Below are positions 54,636 to 63,216 of a stretch of DNA of 64,000 bases, piece after piece (position 1 is the stretch's first letter; each line of letters opens with the position of its first letter). The notes beneath the pieces were generated by a model, which worked only from the letters and a program-made list of their open reading frames with translations, was not told the DNA's origin and searched no databases. A program made the translations under genes and the position numbers. The DNA is from Mycolicibacterium sediminis (lineage in GTDB: Bacteria > Actinomycetota > Actinomycetes > Mycobacteriales > Mycobacteriaceae). The stretch lies in assembly GCF_010731735.1 (NCBI RefSeq), contig NZ_AP022588.1, positions 4,092,001 to 4,156,000 on the forward strand, in the 5' to 3' direction.

Positions 54636-57611
54636 ATGGTCGACCTGTCGGCATTCACCAGACCCGTGGGGCGGCTGATGGCGACGGCGCAGAACGGCCT
54701 CGAGGTGCTGCGCTACGGCGGACTCGAAACCGGTGCGCTGCCATCGCCCTTCCAGATCGTCGAGAGCGTCCCCATGTACCGGCTGCGCCGGTACTTCCCA
54801 CCCGACGTCCGCCCGGGTGCGGCCGAGCCGGGTCCGCCGGTCCTGATGGTGCACCCGATGATGATGTCGGCCGACATGTGGGACGTCACCCGCGCGGAAG
54901 GCGCCGTGGGCATCCTGCACGCCGCGGGAATCGACCCCTGGGTCATCGACTTCGGCTCCCCGGACGAGGTCGAGGGCGGCATGCAGCGCAACCTCTCCGA
55001 CCACATCGTCGCCCTCAGCGAGGCCGTCGACACGGTGAAGAAGCTCACCGACAGTGACGTCCACCTCGCCGGCTACTCGCAGGGCGGCATGTTCTGCTAC
55101 CAGGCCGCCGCGTTCCGGCGGTCCGAGGGCATCGCCAGCATCGTCGCCTTCGGCTCGCCGGTGGACACGCTGGCCGCGCTGCCCTTCAATCTGCCGGCCG
55201 GCCTGGCCGTCGGTGCGGCCGACTTCATGGCCGACCACGTCTTCAGCCGCATCGACATCCCCGGCTGGATGGCCCGCACCGGCTTCCAACTGCTCGACCC
55301 GATCAAGACCGCCCAGTCACGGGTGGAGTTCGTGCGGCAGTTGCACGACCGCGAGGCGCTGCTGCCCCGCGAGCAGCAGCGGCGCTTCCTGGCCTCCGAC
55401 GGGTACATCGCGTGGTCCGGGCCGGCGATCGCGGAACTGCTCAAGCAGTTCATCGCGCACAACCGGATGATGAGCGGCGGGTTCTCGATCCGGGGTGACC
55501 TCGTCACGCTCGCCGACATCGACTGCCCCATCCTCGCCGTCGTCGGCGAGGTGGACGACATCGGCCAGCCCGCGTCGGTCCGCGGGATCAGGCGCGCCTC
55601 GCCGCAGGCCGACGTCTACGAATACCTGATCCGCGCCGGGCATTTCGGCCTCGTCGTGGGGTCGCGGGCGGCCGACCAGACCTGGCCGACCGTGGCGGGC
55701 TGGGTCAAGTGGCTGTCGGGCGACGGCAGGATGCCCTCGGACGTCGTGCCCATGGCGTTGCAGCCCCCGCAGGGCAGCGACACCGGCGTGCCGCTCACCT
55801 CCCGCCTGGTCCACGGCGCCGGTGCCGCCGCGGAGCTGACCTTCAACGTGGCCCGTTCGGCCGCAGACGCCTTCATCACCGCCAACAAGTCCGCACGTGC
55901 GCTGGTCGTCGAGACGGCGCGCACGCTGCCCAGGCTCGCCCGGCTCGGGCAGATCAACGACCACACGCGAATCTCCCTCGGCCGCATCATGAGTGAACAG
56001 GCCGTCGCGACGCCGGAGGGCGAGTTCCTGCTGTTCGACGGGCGGGTGCACACCTACGAGGCGGTCGACCGCCGCATCAACAACGTCGTCCGCGGTCTCA
56101 TCAGCGTCGGGGTCCGCCAGGGTGCGCACGTCGGCGTCCTGATGGAGACCAGGCCGAGCGCGCTGGTCGCGATCGCCGCGCTGTCTCGCCTCGGCGCCGT
56201 CGCGGTCCTGATGCCGCCGGATGCCGACCTCGCCGAGGCGGCCCGGCTGGGTGGCGTGTCGGACGTCATCGCCGACCCCGGCAACCTGGACGCGGCCACC
56301 CGGCTGCCCCTGCGCGTGCTGGTTCTCGGCGGTGGTGAGAACCGCGACCTGGACCCGCAGGGCAACCCGAACGTGGTCGACATGGAGCGGATCGACCCCG
56401 ACGTCGTCGCCTTGCCCGGCTGGTACCGGCCCAACCCCGGCTTCGCGAAGGACCTCGCCTACGTCGCCTTCGCCACCGTCGGCGGCGCACTCGTCGCACG
56501 CCAGATCACGAACTTCCGGTGGGCGCTGTCCGCATTCGGGACGGCGTCGGCGGCGAACCTCGAACGCGGTGACACCGTCTACTGCCTGACGCCGCTGCAC
56601 CACCAGTCGGGGCTGCTCGTCAGCGTGGGTGGCGCCGTCGTCGGCGGAACCCGGATCGCGCTGTCCCGCGGGCTGCGCCCGGACCGCTTCGTTCACGAGC
56701 TGCGGCAGTACGGAGTCACCGTCGTGTCCTACACCTGGGCGATGCTCCGCGACGTGGTGGACGATCCGTCCTTCGTGCTCAACGGCACCCACCCGGTGCG
56801 GCTCTTCATCGGCTCCGGCATGCCGACCGGCCTCTGGAAGCGCATCGAGGAGGAATTCGCGCCGGCGCACATCGTCGAGTTCTTCGCGACCACCGACGGT
56901 CAGGCCGTCCTCGCGAACGTCTCGGGAGCCAAGATCGGCAGCGAGGGCCGACCGCTTCCGGGCGGTGGACGCGTCGAACTCGCGGCCTACGACGTCGACG
57001 ACGACCTCATCCTCGAGGAGGACAGCGGCTTCGTCCGGCTCGCCGATACCAATGAGGTGGGCGTCCTGCTCGCGCACCCCCGTGGTCCCGTCGACCCGAG
57101 GGCATCGATCAAGCGCGGCGTGTTCGCCCCGGCCGACTTCTGGGTGTCGACGGAGTACCTGTTCCGCCGCGACGCGGACGGTGACTTCTGGTTGGTCGAT
57201 CATCGGGGCAGCGTCATCCGGACCGAGCGCGGTCCGGTGTTCAGCGCCACGGTCAACGACGCGGCGGGTCGGATCGGCGCGGTGGACCTCGCGGCGACCT
57301 ACGAGGTCAAGGTCGACGACAGGGCCCTCGCGGTGACCGCCCTCGCGCTGGCCCCCGGAGGCAGCGTCCCGACCGCCGACCTCAACGAGGCGCTCGCGAC
57401 GCTGCCGGCGGGAGTGCACCCCGACGTCGTGCACGTGGTCCCCGACATGAAGCTCAGCGCGTCCTACCGTCCGCTGCTCGGTCCGCTGCGGTCCGGCGGG
57501 CTGCCGAAGCCGTCCCGTAACGCCTGGTACCGGGACGACGACACAGGGGTGTACAAGCGGTTGACGGCCGCCGTGCGAACCGAGTTGCTGGGGGAGGGCT
57601 CGGCCCGCTGA
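54636..57611 (+). CDS. Lipase / fatty acyl-CoA ligase fusion (Rv1683-like)
   Basis: The 991-aa product has an N-terminal alpha/beta-hydrolase (HPMMMSADMWDVT; nucleophile elbow GYSQGGMF near residue 147; VVGEVDDIGQPASVRGI; AGHFGLVVGSRA) resembling PHA-synthase/lipase folds. A class I adenylate-forming domain follows from about residue 440 (FLLFDGRVHTYEAVDRRINNVVRGLI). The usual P-loop TSGTTGxPK is replaced by FATVGGALVARQI, as I recall for the family, so ligase chemistry may be altered. Rv1683 is linked to triacylglycerol turnover on lipid droplets. The ATG at 54636 follows GAAGGGAAG. Confidence 0.9.
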   Translation: MVDLSAFTRPVGRLMATAQNGLEVLRYGGLETGALPSPFQIVESVPMYRLRRYFPPDVRPGAAEPGPPVLMVHPMMMSADMWDVTRAEGAVGILHAAGIDPWVIDFGSPDEVEGGMQRNLSDHIVALSEAVDTVKKLTDSDVHLAGYSQGGMFCYQAAAFRRSEGIASIVAFGSPVDTLAALPFNLPAGLAVGAADFMADHVFSRIDIPGWMARTGFQLLDPIKTAQSRVEFVRQLHDREALLPREQQRRFLASDGYIAWSGPAIAELLKQFIAHNRMMSGGFSIRGDLVTLADIDCPILAVVGEVDDIGQPASVRGIRRASPQADVYEYLIRAGHFGLVVGSRAADQTWPTVAGWVKWLSGDGRMPSDVVPMALQPPQGSDTGVPLTSRLVHGAGAAAELTFNVARSAADAFITANKSARALVVETARTLPRLARLGQINDHTRISLGRIMSEQAVATPEGEFLLFDGRVHTYEAVDRRINNVVRGLISVGVRQGAHVGVLMETRPSALVAIAALSRLGAVAVLMPPDADLAEAARLGGVSDVIADPGNLDAATRLPLRVLVLGGGENRDLDPQGNPNVVDMERIDPDVVALPGWYRPNPGFAKDLAYVAFATVGGALVARQITNFRWALSAFGTASAANLERGDTVYCLTPLHHQSGLLVSVGGAVVGGTRIALSRGLRPDRFVHELRQYGVTVVSYTWAMLRDVVDDPSFVLNGTHPVRLFIGSGMPTGLWKRIEEEFAPAHIVEFFATTDGQAVLANVSGAKIGSEGRPLPGGGRVELAAYDVDDDLILEEDSGFVRLADTNEVGVLLAHPRGPVDPRASIKRGVFAPADFWVSTEYLFRRDADGDFWLVDHRGSVIRTERGPVFSATVNDAAGRIGAVDLAATYEVKVDDRALAVTALALAPGGSVPTADLNEALATLPAGVHPDVVHVVPDMKLSASYRPLLGPLRSGGLPKPSRNAWYRDDDTGVYKRLTAAVRTELLGEGSAR

Positions 57612-57691
57612 GGCCGTGCGTCACCTTGGTCACACTGTTAGGCTCCCGGCTGGCGGCAGAGCGTCGCAGGCCCCGTTCGCGTGGAGGATCG

Positions 57692-58243
57692 ATGACTTCG
57701 CTGACCAGCACGAATACCCGCTGGCGTCGCGCCGCAACCGGAGCGGTCGCCTCCGGCGCCCTGGTCGCCGGACTTCTCGCGGCCGCGCCGGCGGCGCTGT
57801 CGGAACCCTCGCCCGTCGAACCCACCAACCCCGTCACCCCGGTGGCGTCCGCACCGGGCAGCCCGATCACGCCGGGCGGTGCCGGCGCCATGTCCAGCGA
57901 TGCGCAGGCCGGCGATCAGGCGCTGGCGACGATCGCCGCGGACTACGACACCGGCAGCGGTGGCGGCCAGGTGTCGCAGCTGATCCACAGCGTGATGATG
58001 CTGCGGTCGCAGGGCTACTACCCGTCCAAGGGCAACGTGATCGCGCTGCAGGAGGGGTTGGCGAAGCGGCCCAACCAGGTGCCCCTGCGGACGGCGCTCG
58101 AGCAGACGCTGTCGTTCCAACGCCGCGCCCAGCAGCGCGGGATGATGCAGCAGTCGCAGAGCCCCACCCAGTTCGGCATCGGGCAGATCCCGCCGGGCAA
58201 CGGCCAGCCGATCCAGAGTCCGCTCGACATCCCCCAGGGCTGA
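57692..58243 (+). CDS. Secreted conserved hypothetical protein
   Basis: The 183-aa product has a signal peptide (RRAATGAVASGALVAGLLAAAPAALSEP), a Pro/Val/Thr-rich linker, a short helical domain (LIHSVMMLRSQGYYPSKGNVIALQEGLAKRPNQVPLRTALEQTLSFQRRAQQR) and a Gln/Pro-rich tail. No enzymatic motif is visible. A ribosome-binding site GGAGG precedes the ATG. It lies between the Rv1683-like gene and the Trm112-like gene. Confidence 0.8.
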   Translation: MTSLTSTNTRWRRAATGAVASGALVAGLLAAAPAALSEPSPVEPTNPVTPVASAPGSPITPGGAGAMSSDAQAGDQALATIAADYDTGSGGGQVSQLIHSVMMLRSQGYYPSKGNVIALQEGLAKRPNQVPLRTALEQTLSFQRRAQQRGMMQQSQSPTQFGIGQIPPGNGQPIQSPLDIPQG

Positions 58244-58246
58244 GCG

Positions 58247-58459
58247 ATGGCACTGGACCAGAGGCTGCTCGACATCCTCGTCTGCCCGCAGGACCGTGGG
58301 CCGCTGCTGCTCGTCGCCGACGAGGGCGTCCTCTACAACCCGCGACTGCGTCGTGCCTACCGGATCGAGGGCGACGTTCCCGTGCTCCTGGTCGACGAGG
58401 CCGTCGACGTCACCGACGACGCCGAGCACGACCGCCTGGTGACCCTCGCCGGTGCGTGA
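58247..58459 (+). CDS. Trm112 family small protein (Rv1684-like)
   Basis: The 70-aa product reads LDQRLLDILVCPQDRGPLLLV, then YNPRLRRAYRIEGDVPVLLVDEA, the typical Trm112 zinc-ribbon-like fold with only one cysteine retained. Eukaryotic and archaeal Trm112 activate methyltransferases; a similar partner role in mycobacteria is not established. It starts 3 bases after the secreted-protein gene. Confidence 0.88.
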   Translation: MALDQRLLDILVCPQDRGPLLLVADEGVLYNPRLRRAYRIEGDVPVLLVDEAVDVTDDAEHDRLVTLAGA

Positions 58460-58486
58460 TTGCAGCTAGCGGTAATGCGGCCCTGG

Positions 58487-58502
58487 GTATGCACGATCAT
58501 AC
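58487..58502 (+). promoter_or_regulatory. Dyad overlapping the -10 region of the DUF302-like gene
   Basis: GTATG-CACGAT-CATAC forms a 16-bp dyad whose right arm overlaps CATACT (58498-58503), a possible -10 box 6 bases before the ATG at 58510. Candidate repressor site. Confidence 0.35.
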
Positions 58503-58509
58503 TTAGGGC

Positions 58510-59025
58510 ATGACCACCAACGGCTCCGTCGAGCACGCCAACCGTCGCCTCATCATCCCGTTCGACCGCGACCTCGCGGACTTCGTCGAGCAGTACGAAC
58601 AGGTCGTGCCGACGGCCGACCTCGCTGCCTTCGCGGCCCTGACGTCCTGGCAGGAGCACCTCGACCTCGCCGAACGCACCGCCCCCTACGGGTTCATGCG
58701 GTACTACGGCGTCGATCTCACCGCCGTGTTCGCCACGGCGTCCGCGCCGTGGACCGGCCGCCAGTACCTGATGGGGAACCACACCATCGCCGAACGGATG
58801 TTCCGGCACGATCCGGCCGTGATGCTGCACGCACCACTGCGAACGCTGCTGTACGTCGATCCCGCGGGGACGACCAACCTGGCGGTCGATCAGCCGAGCC
58901 TGCTGTTCGGCAGTTACGGCTCGACCGAGATCGAGGCCGTCGGCCGCCACCTCGACTCGCTCCTCGCGGGACTGGTCGTCACGCTGGGTGGCGACGCCCC
59001 CACCGAACTTCGTCACGACTCCTGA
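58510..59025 (+). CDS. DUF302-like domain protein
   Basis: The 171-aa soluble protein has an N-terminal helical part (FDRDLADFVEQYEQVVPTADLAAFAALTSWQEHLDLAERTAPYGFMRYYGVDL). The DUF302-like core is RQYLMGNHTIAERMFRHDPAVMLHAPLRTLLYVDPAGTTNLAVDQPSLLFGSYG, followed by the C-terminal helix VGRHLDSLLAGLV. The biochemical role of DUF302 is unknown. Its end overlaps the convergent TetR gene by 13 bases. Confidence 0.72.
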   Translation: MTTNGSVEHANRRLIIPFDRDLADFVEQYEQVVPTADLAAFAALTSWQEHLDLAERTAPYGFMRYYGVDLTAVFATASAPWTGRQYLMGNHTIAERMFRHDPAVMLHAPLRTLLYVDPAGTTNLAVDQPSLLFGSYGSTEIEAVGRHLDSLLAGLVVTLGGDAPTELRHDS

Positions 59026-59621
59026 GCCGGCCCGGGCAGTTCGCCTGTGAGGTAGCGTTGCAGGTTCGGCGCGATCGTCCGGGCGATCTGATCGACCGGC
59101 AGCGTCGCGAACGGTTCCAGCTCGAGGATGTACCTCGCGATCACGACGCCCACCAACTGCGAGGCGACGAACTGCACCCGGACGCGCCCGGAGCCCGGCG
59201 GGTCGTCGACGCGACCTCCGAGTTCGACGGCGATCACCTCCTGGACGAACGACCGCACGAGGCCGACGTCGTTGCCCGCCAGCAGTGAGCGCAGGGTCGC
59301 GATGAAACCGGCGCCCAGCTCGGAGTCCCACAGCGGCAACAGGGTCGACGGCAGCATCAGCCCCAGCTGGTCCACGGGCGTCTCACGCATCGGACCGATG
59401 ACCTGCATGGGATCGATCGGGATGTGGATCGCGGCGGCGAACAACTGCTGCTTGGTGCCGAAGTAGTGATGGACGAGCGCCGCGTCCACACCGGCGCCCG
59501 CCGCGATGGAGCGTACGGAGGTCTTGTCGAACCCGTTGCGGGCGAACAATTCCCGAGCGTGGTCGAGGATGCGGTCGCGGCTGTCGGACCCGCCCGCGGG
59601 GCGTCCCGGTCGCCTGCTCAC
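59013..59621 (-). CDS. TetR family regulator (Rv1685c-like)
   Basis: The 202-aa product has the N-terminal TetR DNA-binding domain (RDRILDHARELFARNGFDKTSVRSIAAGAGVDAALVHHYFGTKQQLFAAAI) and a ligand-binding C-terminal domain. It is the last gene of the ATPase-permease-TetR operon, with a GTGA overlap to the permease stop. It probably represses this operon through the dyads at 61126-61156, sensing a ligand exported by the transporter. Confidence 0.9.
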   Translation of the reverse strand: MSRRPGRPAGGSDSRDRILDHARELFARNGFDKTSVRSIAAGAGVDAALVHHYFGTKQQLFAAAIHIPIDPMQVIGPMRETPVDQLGLMLPSTLLPLWDSELGAGFIATLRSLLAGNDVGLVRSFVQEVIAVELGGRVDDPPGSGRVRVQFVASQLVGVVIARYILELEPFATLPVDQIARTIAPNLQRYLTGELPGPAQES

Positions 59622-60373
59622 GGAGTCCTGCGGCGGAGCGTCGCCGCCGCCAGGCCCATGGCCAGGACGGCGAATCCCACCACCACCGCTACGTCGCGCA
59701 CCGCGGTCGCAGTCATCTCCGGGTGCGCGCCCACCTCCCGAAGAGCCTCGAGCGCGTAGCTGGCGGGCAGGACGTCGCTGATCCACTGCAGCCAGCCGGG
59801 CAGCACGTCGCGCGGCACGATGATCCCGCACAGCAGCAGCTGCGGCACGATGACCAGCGGCATGAACTGGACGGCCTGGAACTCGGTGCGCGCGAACGCG
59901 CTGCAGAGCAGCCCGAGTCCCACGCCGAGGACGGCGTTGATGATCGCGATCACGAACACGAGCGCCGGGCTGCCCGCGGTGTCGAGCCCGAGCAGCCAGA
60001 ACGAGACGACGCATGCCAGCGTGGCCTGCGCGGCCGCGGCGATGGAGAACGCGGTGCCGTACGCGGCGAGCAGATCGAGGCGGCGCAGGGGAGTGGTGAG
60101 GATGCGTTCCAAGGTGCCCGACGCGCGCTCCCGCTGCATGGTGATGGACGTGATCAGGAACATCACGACCAGCGGGAAGACGCCGAGCATGATCAGGCAC
60201 GCGTCGTCGAACGGCGACGGAACACCCGGCCGTCGCGGGGCGTCCTGGAACATGAAGAACATCAGCGCGATGATGGCGCTCGGCACCACCACGATCATGG
60301 CGACGCTGCGGTGGTCGCCGGCCAGCTGCCGGAGGATCCGCGTCGTGGTGGCGACGTAGGGGACCGGGCTCAG
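59618..60373 (-). CDS. ABC-2 type transporter permease (Rv1686c-like), CTG start
   Basis: The 251-aa product has six hydrophobic helices in the ABC-2 pattern, with the signature LTTPLRRLDLLAAYGTAFS and FARTEFQAVQFMPLVIVPQLLLCGIIVPRDVLPGWLQWISDVLPASYALEALREV. No ATG/GTG/TTG fits near the start of the homologous region. CTG at 60373 overlaps the ATPase stop as CTGA and gives a normal length. The ATG at 60445 would add a 24-residue Arg/His/Gly-rich stretch inside the ATPase gene and is less likely. Confidence 0.85.
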   Translation of the reverse strand: MSPVPYVATTTRILRQLAGDHRSVAMIVVVPSAIIALMFFMFQDAPRRPGVPSPFDDACLIMLGVFPLVVMFLITSITMQRERASGTLERILTTPLRRLDLLAAYGTAFSIAAAAQATLACVVSFWLLGLDTAGSPALVFVIAIINAVLGVGLGLLCSAFARTEFQAVQFMPLVIVPQLLLCGIIVPRDVLPGWLQWISDVLPASYALEALREVGAHPEMTATAVRDVAVVVGFAVLAMGLAAATLRRRTP

Positions 60374-61149
60374 CCCGCCGCGGCGCCCACGTGCCCGGTG
60401 GTGCGCCGGATGATGGTCAGGAACGCGTCCTCCAGTGACTGACATCCGGTGTCCTCTCGCAGTGTCGTCGGGGTGGTACGGGTGAGCAGGCGACCGTGGC
60501 GCATCAGGAGCAGGTCGCGGCAGTGGTCGGCTTCGTCCATGACGTGGCTCGACACCAGCAGTGTGGTGCCGTTTCGCGCCAGGTCGTGGAAGCGCTGCCA
60601 GAGGTCGACCCGCAGCACGGGGTCCAGGCCGACGGTGGGTTCGTCGAGTACGAGCAGATCGGGATGCGACACCAGTGCGCAGGCCAGTGACACCCGGTTC
60701 CGCTGGCCGCCGGAGAGGCCGGCGCACGGCGCGGCCCGATGGTCTCCGAGCCCGACGGCGGTGATCGCCTCGTCGGCGGCGGCCTTGCCCGTGCCGTACA
60801 GCGCAGCGAAGTAGCGGACGTTGTCGACGACTCGTAGGTCGCCGTAGATGGTGGCGTTCTGCGTGACGTAGCCGACGCGGTGACGGAGAGCGGCACTGCC
60901 GGCGGGCATGCCGAGCACGGTGACCGATCCCGAGGCGACGACCTGGGTGCCGGTGATCGAGCGGATCAAGGTCGTCTTGCCGCATCCGGACGGGCCGAGC
61001 AGGCCGGTGATGGTTCCGCGACCCACCCGCAGCGAGACGTCGTCGAGTGCGCGCCGCCCGCCGCGGATCACGACCAGCCGGTCGACGACCACCGCATCGT
61101 CGGGTTGCGCGGCCGGTCGCTGAAATTCATCGGACGATGAAGTCATCAT
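60370..61149 (-). CDS. ABC transporter ATP-binding protein (Rv1687c-like)
   Basis: The 259-aa single ABC domain has Walker A GPSGCGKTT, Q-loop YVTQNATIYGDLRV, signature LSGGQRNRVSLACAL, Walker B LLVLDEPTVGLDP and switch SSHVMDEADH. The type matches DrrA-like exporters of drugs or lipids. The ATG at 61149 coincides with the predicted transcription start. It pairs with the downstream permease; the TetR gene ends the operon. Confidence 0.9.
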   Translation of the reverse strand: MMTSSSDEFQRPAAQPDDAVVVDRLVVIRGGRRALDDVSLRVGRGTITGLLGPSGCGKTTLIRSITGTQVVASGSVTVLGMPAGSAALRHRVGYVTQNATIYGDLRVVDNVRYFAALYGTGKAAADEAITAVGLGDHRAAPCAGLSGGQRNRVSLACALVSHPDLLVLDEPTVGLDPVLRVDLWQRFHDLARNGTTLLVSSHVMDEADHCRDLLLMRHGRLLTRTTPTTLREDTGCQSLEDAFLTIIRRTTGHVGAAAG

Positions 61150-61156
61150 GCGATGA
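61126..61156 (-). promoter_or_regulatory. Two operator dyads of the TetR-controlled ABC operon
   Basis: TTCATCG-GA-CGATGAA (61126-61141) is a 16-bp dyad with perfect 7-bp arms, and TCATC-ATGC-GATGA (61143-61156) is a second dyad with the same TCATC/GATGA half-sites. They lie on the predicted start point and the first codons of the ATPase gene and abut the -10 box, well placed for repression by the operon's own TetR protein. Confidence 0.65.
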
Positions 61157-61185
61157 ATAATGCGCCCCGTCGCCGGGTCTGTCAA
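61156..61185 (-). promoter_or_regulatory. Promoter of the ABC/TetR operon
   Basis: On the minus strand TTGACA (61180-61185), an 18-bp spacer and ATTATT (61156-61161). The predicted start falls on the ATG at 61149, giving a leaderless mRNA. Confidence 0.65.
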
Positions 61186-61208
61186 CGGAACGCGGCAGAA
61201 TCGCCACC

Positions 61209-61820
61209 GTGTCTCCCGACCGCCTGCCCGCCGACCCGGTCGCCGCCGCTCGGCGGCTCCTCGGCGCGGAACTGACCGGTCGTGACGTCACGGCCACGAT
61301 CGTCGAGGTCGAGGCCTACGGCGGGCCGCCCGACGGACCATGGCCGGACTCCGCGTCGCACTCGTTCCGCGGTCCTCGGCCCCGCAGTGCGGTCATGTTC
61401 GGACCGCCGGGCCGGCTGTACACCTACCGCAGCCACGGCATCCACGTGTGCGCGAACGTGGTGTGCGGGTTCGACGGCGTCGCAGGTGCGGTACTGCTCA
61501 GGGCGGCCGTGATCGACGACGGAGACGTCGTCGCGTCCACCCGGCGCGGCCCGGCGGTGCCGGCGGCCAAACTCGCCAGGGGCCCTGGCAACCTGTGCTC
61601 TGCGCTGGGAATCGCGCTCGAGGACAACGGGATCGATCTCTTCGACGAGACGAGCCCGGTGCGGCTTCGGCTCGGCGAGTCGATCGAGGGCTCGAGTGGA
61701 CCTCGGGTGGGGGTGAGTACGGCCGCGGACCGCCCGTGGCGGTTCTGGGTGGGTGGCCGTTCGGAGGTGTCCGCCTTCCGTCGCAGCCCGCGGGCGCCGG
61801 CCCCGGGAGCGAGCGACTGA
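61209..61820 (+). CDS. mpg: 3-methyladenine DNA glycosylase (AAG/Mpg family)
   Basis: Mpg excises alkylated purines to start base excision repair. The 203-aa product has the family segments ARRLLGAELTG, TIVEVEAYGGPPDGP, DSASHSFRGPRPRSAVMFGPPGRLYTYRSHGIHVCANVVCG, LLRAAV and ARGPGNLCSALGIAL. The GTG start has CAGAAT 7 bases upstream (61196-61201), suggesting a leaderless transcript divergent from the ABC operon. Position before tyrS matches Rv1688. Confidence 0.93.
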   Translation: MSPDRLPADPVAAARRLLGAELTGRDVTATIVEVEAYGGPPDGPWPDSASHSFRGPRPRSAVMFGPPGRLYTYRSHGIHVCANVVCGFDGVAGAVLLRAAVIDDGDVVASTRRGPAVPAAKLARGPGNLCSALGIALEDNGIDLFDETSPVRLRLGESIEGSSGPRVGVSTAADRPWRFWVGGRSEVSAFRRSPRAPAPGASD

Positions 61821-61861
61821 CTGGTTACGGGTCGAGGGCGCCGATGCGCGAAGATCGACGC

Positions 61862-63145
61862 ATGGTTGACGACATCCTCGATGAACTGGACTGGCGCGGC
61901 TTGATCGCACAGTCGACTGATCGAGATGCCCTGGCGGCGGATCTCGCCGCAGGTCCGCTGACGCTGTACTCCGGGTTCGATCCGACCGGGCCGAGTTTGC
62001 ACGCCGGACACCTCGTCCCGCTGCTGGTCCTCCGGCGGTTCCAGCAGGCGGGCCACCGTCCGATCGTCCTGGCCGGCGGAGCCACCGGCATGATCGGCGA
62101 CCCGCGGGAGACGGGCGAGCGCACGCTGAACACCGCGGACACCGTCGCGGACTGGGCCTCCCGCATCCGAGGCCAGCTCGAACGCTTCGTCGAGTTCGAC
62201 GAGACGCCGACGGGTGCGGTCACGCAGAACAACCTGACCTGGACCAGCGAACTGTCGGCCATCGAGTTCCTACGCGACGTCGGCAAGTACTTCTCGGTCA
62301 ACGTCATGCTCGACCGTGAGACCGTGCGGCGGCGCCTCGAGGGTGATGGCATGTCCTACACCGAGTTCAGCTACATGCTTCTGCAGTCCAACGACTACGT
62401 GGAACTCCATCGGCGGTTCGGCTGCGCGTTGCAGATCGGCGGTTCCGATCAGTGGGGCAACATCGTGGCCGGAGCACGCCTGGTCCGCCAGAAGGCCGGA
62501 GCGACGGTGCACGCGATGACGACCCCCCTGGTCACCGACTCCGAGGGCAGGAAGTTCGGCAAGTCGACCGGCGGCGGCAATCTCTGGCTGGATCCGGAGA
62601 TGACCAGCCCGTACGCCTGGTACCAGTACTTCGTGAACACCGCCGACGCCGACGTCGTGCCCTACCTCAAGTGGTTCACGTTCCTCTCGCGCGACGAGGT
62701 CGAGGAACTCGACGAGGCGACCAGGTCACGTCCCCACGAACGCGCCGGCCAACGCCGACTGGCCCGGGAACTGACCACCCTGGTGCACGGGCAATCGGCG
62801 ACGGATGCGGTCGAGCTGGCGAGCCAAGCGCTGTTCGGCCGGGGCGAACTGACCGACCTCGACGAGCCGACGCTCGCGGCCGCTCTGCGAGAGGCCGGCA
62901 ACGACCAGGTCGCCGAACTGGCGCCCGGGGGACCGGATGCGATCACCGACCTCCTGGTGGCGACCGGTCTCGTCCCGAGCAGGGGCGCGGCCCGACGGAC
63001 CGTGGCCGAAGGCGGCGTCTACGTCAACAACGTCCGGATCGAGAGCGACGAGTGGACACCGGAGGCCGGCGACTTCCTGCACGGCCGGTGGCTGGTGCTG
63101 CGCCGTGGCAAGCGGAACATTTCCGGAGTCCGACGCGTTGGATGA
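61862..63145 (+). CDS. tyrS: Tyrosine--tRNA ligase
   Basis: The 427-aa class I synthetase has the HIGH-like motif SLHAGHLVPLL, the tyrosine site LQSNDYVELHRRFGCALQIGGSDQWGNI, the KMSKS-like loop GRKFGKSTGG and a C-terminal S4 RNA-binding domain (SRGAARRTVAEGGVYVNNVRI). ATG at 61862. It is the last protein gene before the rRNA operon. Confidence 0.97.
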   Translation: MVDDILDELDWRGLIAQSTDRDALAADLAAGPLTLYSGFDPTGPSLHAGHLVPLLVLRRFQQAGHRPIVLAGGATGMIGDPRETGERTLNTADTVADWASRIRGQLERFVEFDETPTGAVTQNNLTWTSELSAIEFLRDVGKYFSVNVMLDRETVRRRLEGDGMSYTEFSYMLLQSNDYVELHRRFGCALQIGGSDQWGNIVAGARLVRQKAGATVHAMTTPLVTDSEGRKFGKSTGGGNLWLDPEMTSPYAWYQYFVNTADADVVPYLKWFTFLSRDEVEELDEATRSRPHERAGQRRLARELTTLVHGQSATDAVELASQALFGRGELTDLDEPTLAAALREAGNDQVAELAPGGPDAITDLLVATGLVPSRGAARRTVAEGGVYVNNVRIESDEWTPEAGDFLHGRWLVLRRGKRNISGVRRVG

Positions 63146-63181
63146 TGAGACCGACGAGAAAAAGAGCGTCTACCAGCGGAT

Positions 63182-63210
63182 TTGACTCCGAGTTACCACT
63201 GACGTAACTT
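63182..63210 (+). promoter_or_regulatory. rRNA operon promoter (rrnB P1-like)
   Basis: TTGACT (63182-63187), a 17-bp spacer and TAACTT (63205-63210), 37 bases after tyrS. The predicted start is near 63217. It is the only strong promoter seen between tyrS and 16S, consistent with the single-promoter rrnB operon described for fast growers. Confidence 0.75.
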
Positions 63211-63216
63211 ATCTCA

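Noticed and set aside
61150..61185. TTG at 61185 as start of the ABC ATPase
   Set aside because: This TTG is the first three bases of a TTGACA -35 box. The promoter predicts transcription beginning at the ATG at 61149.
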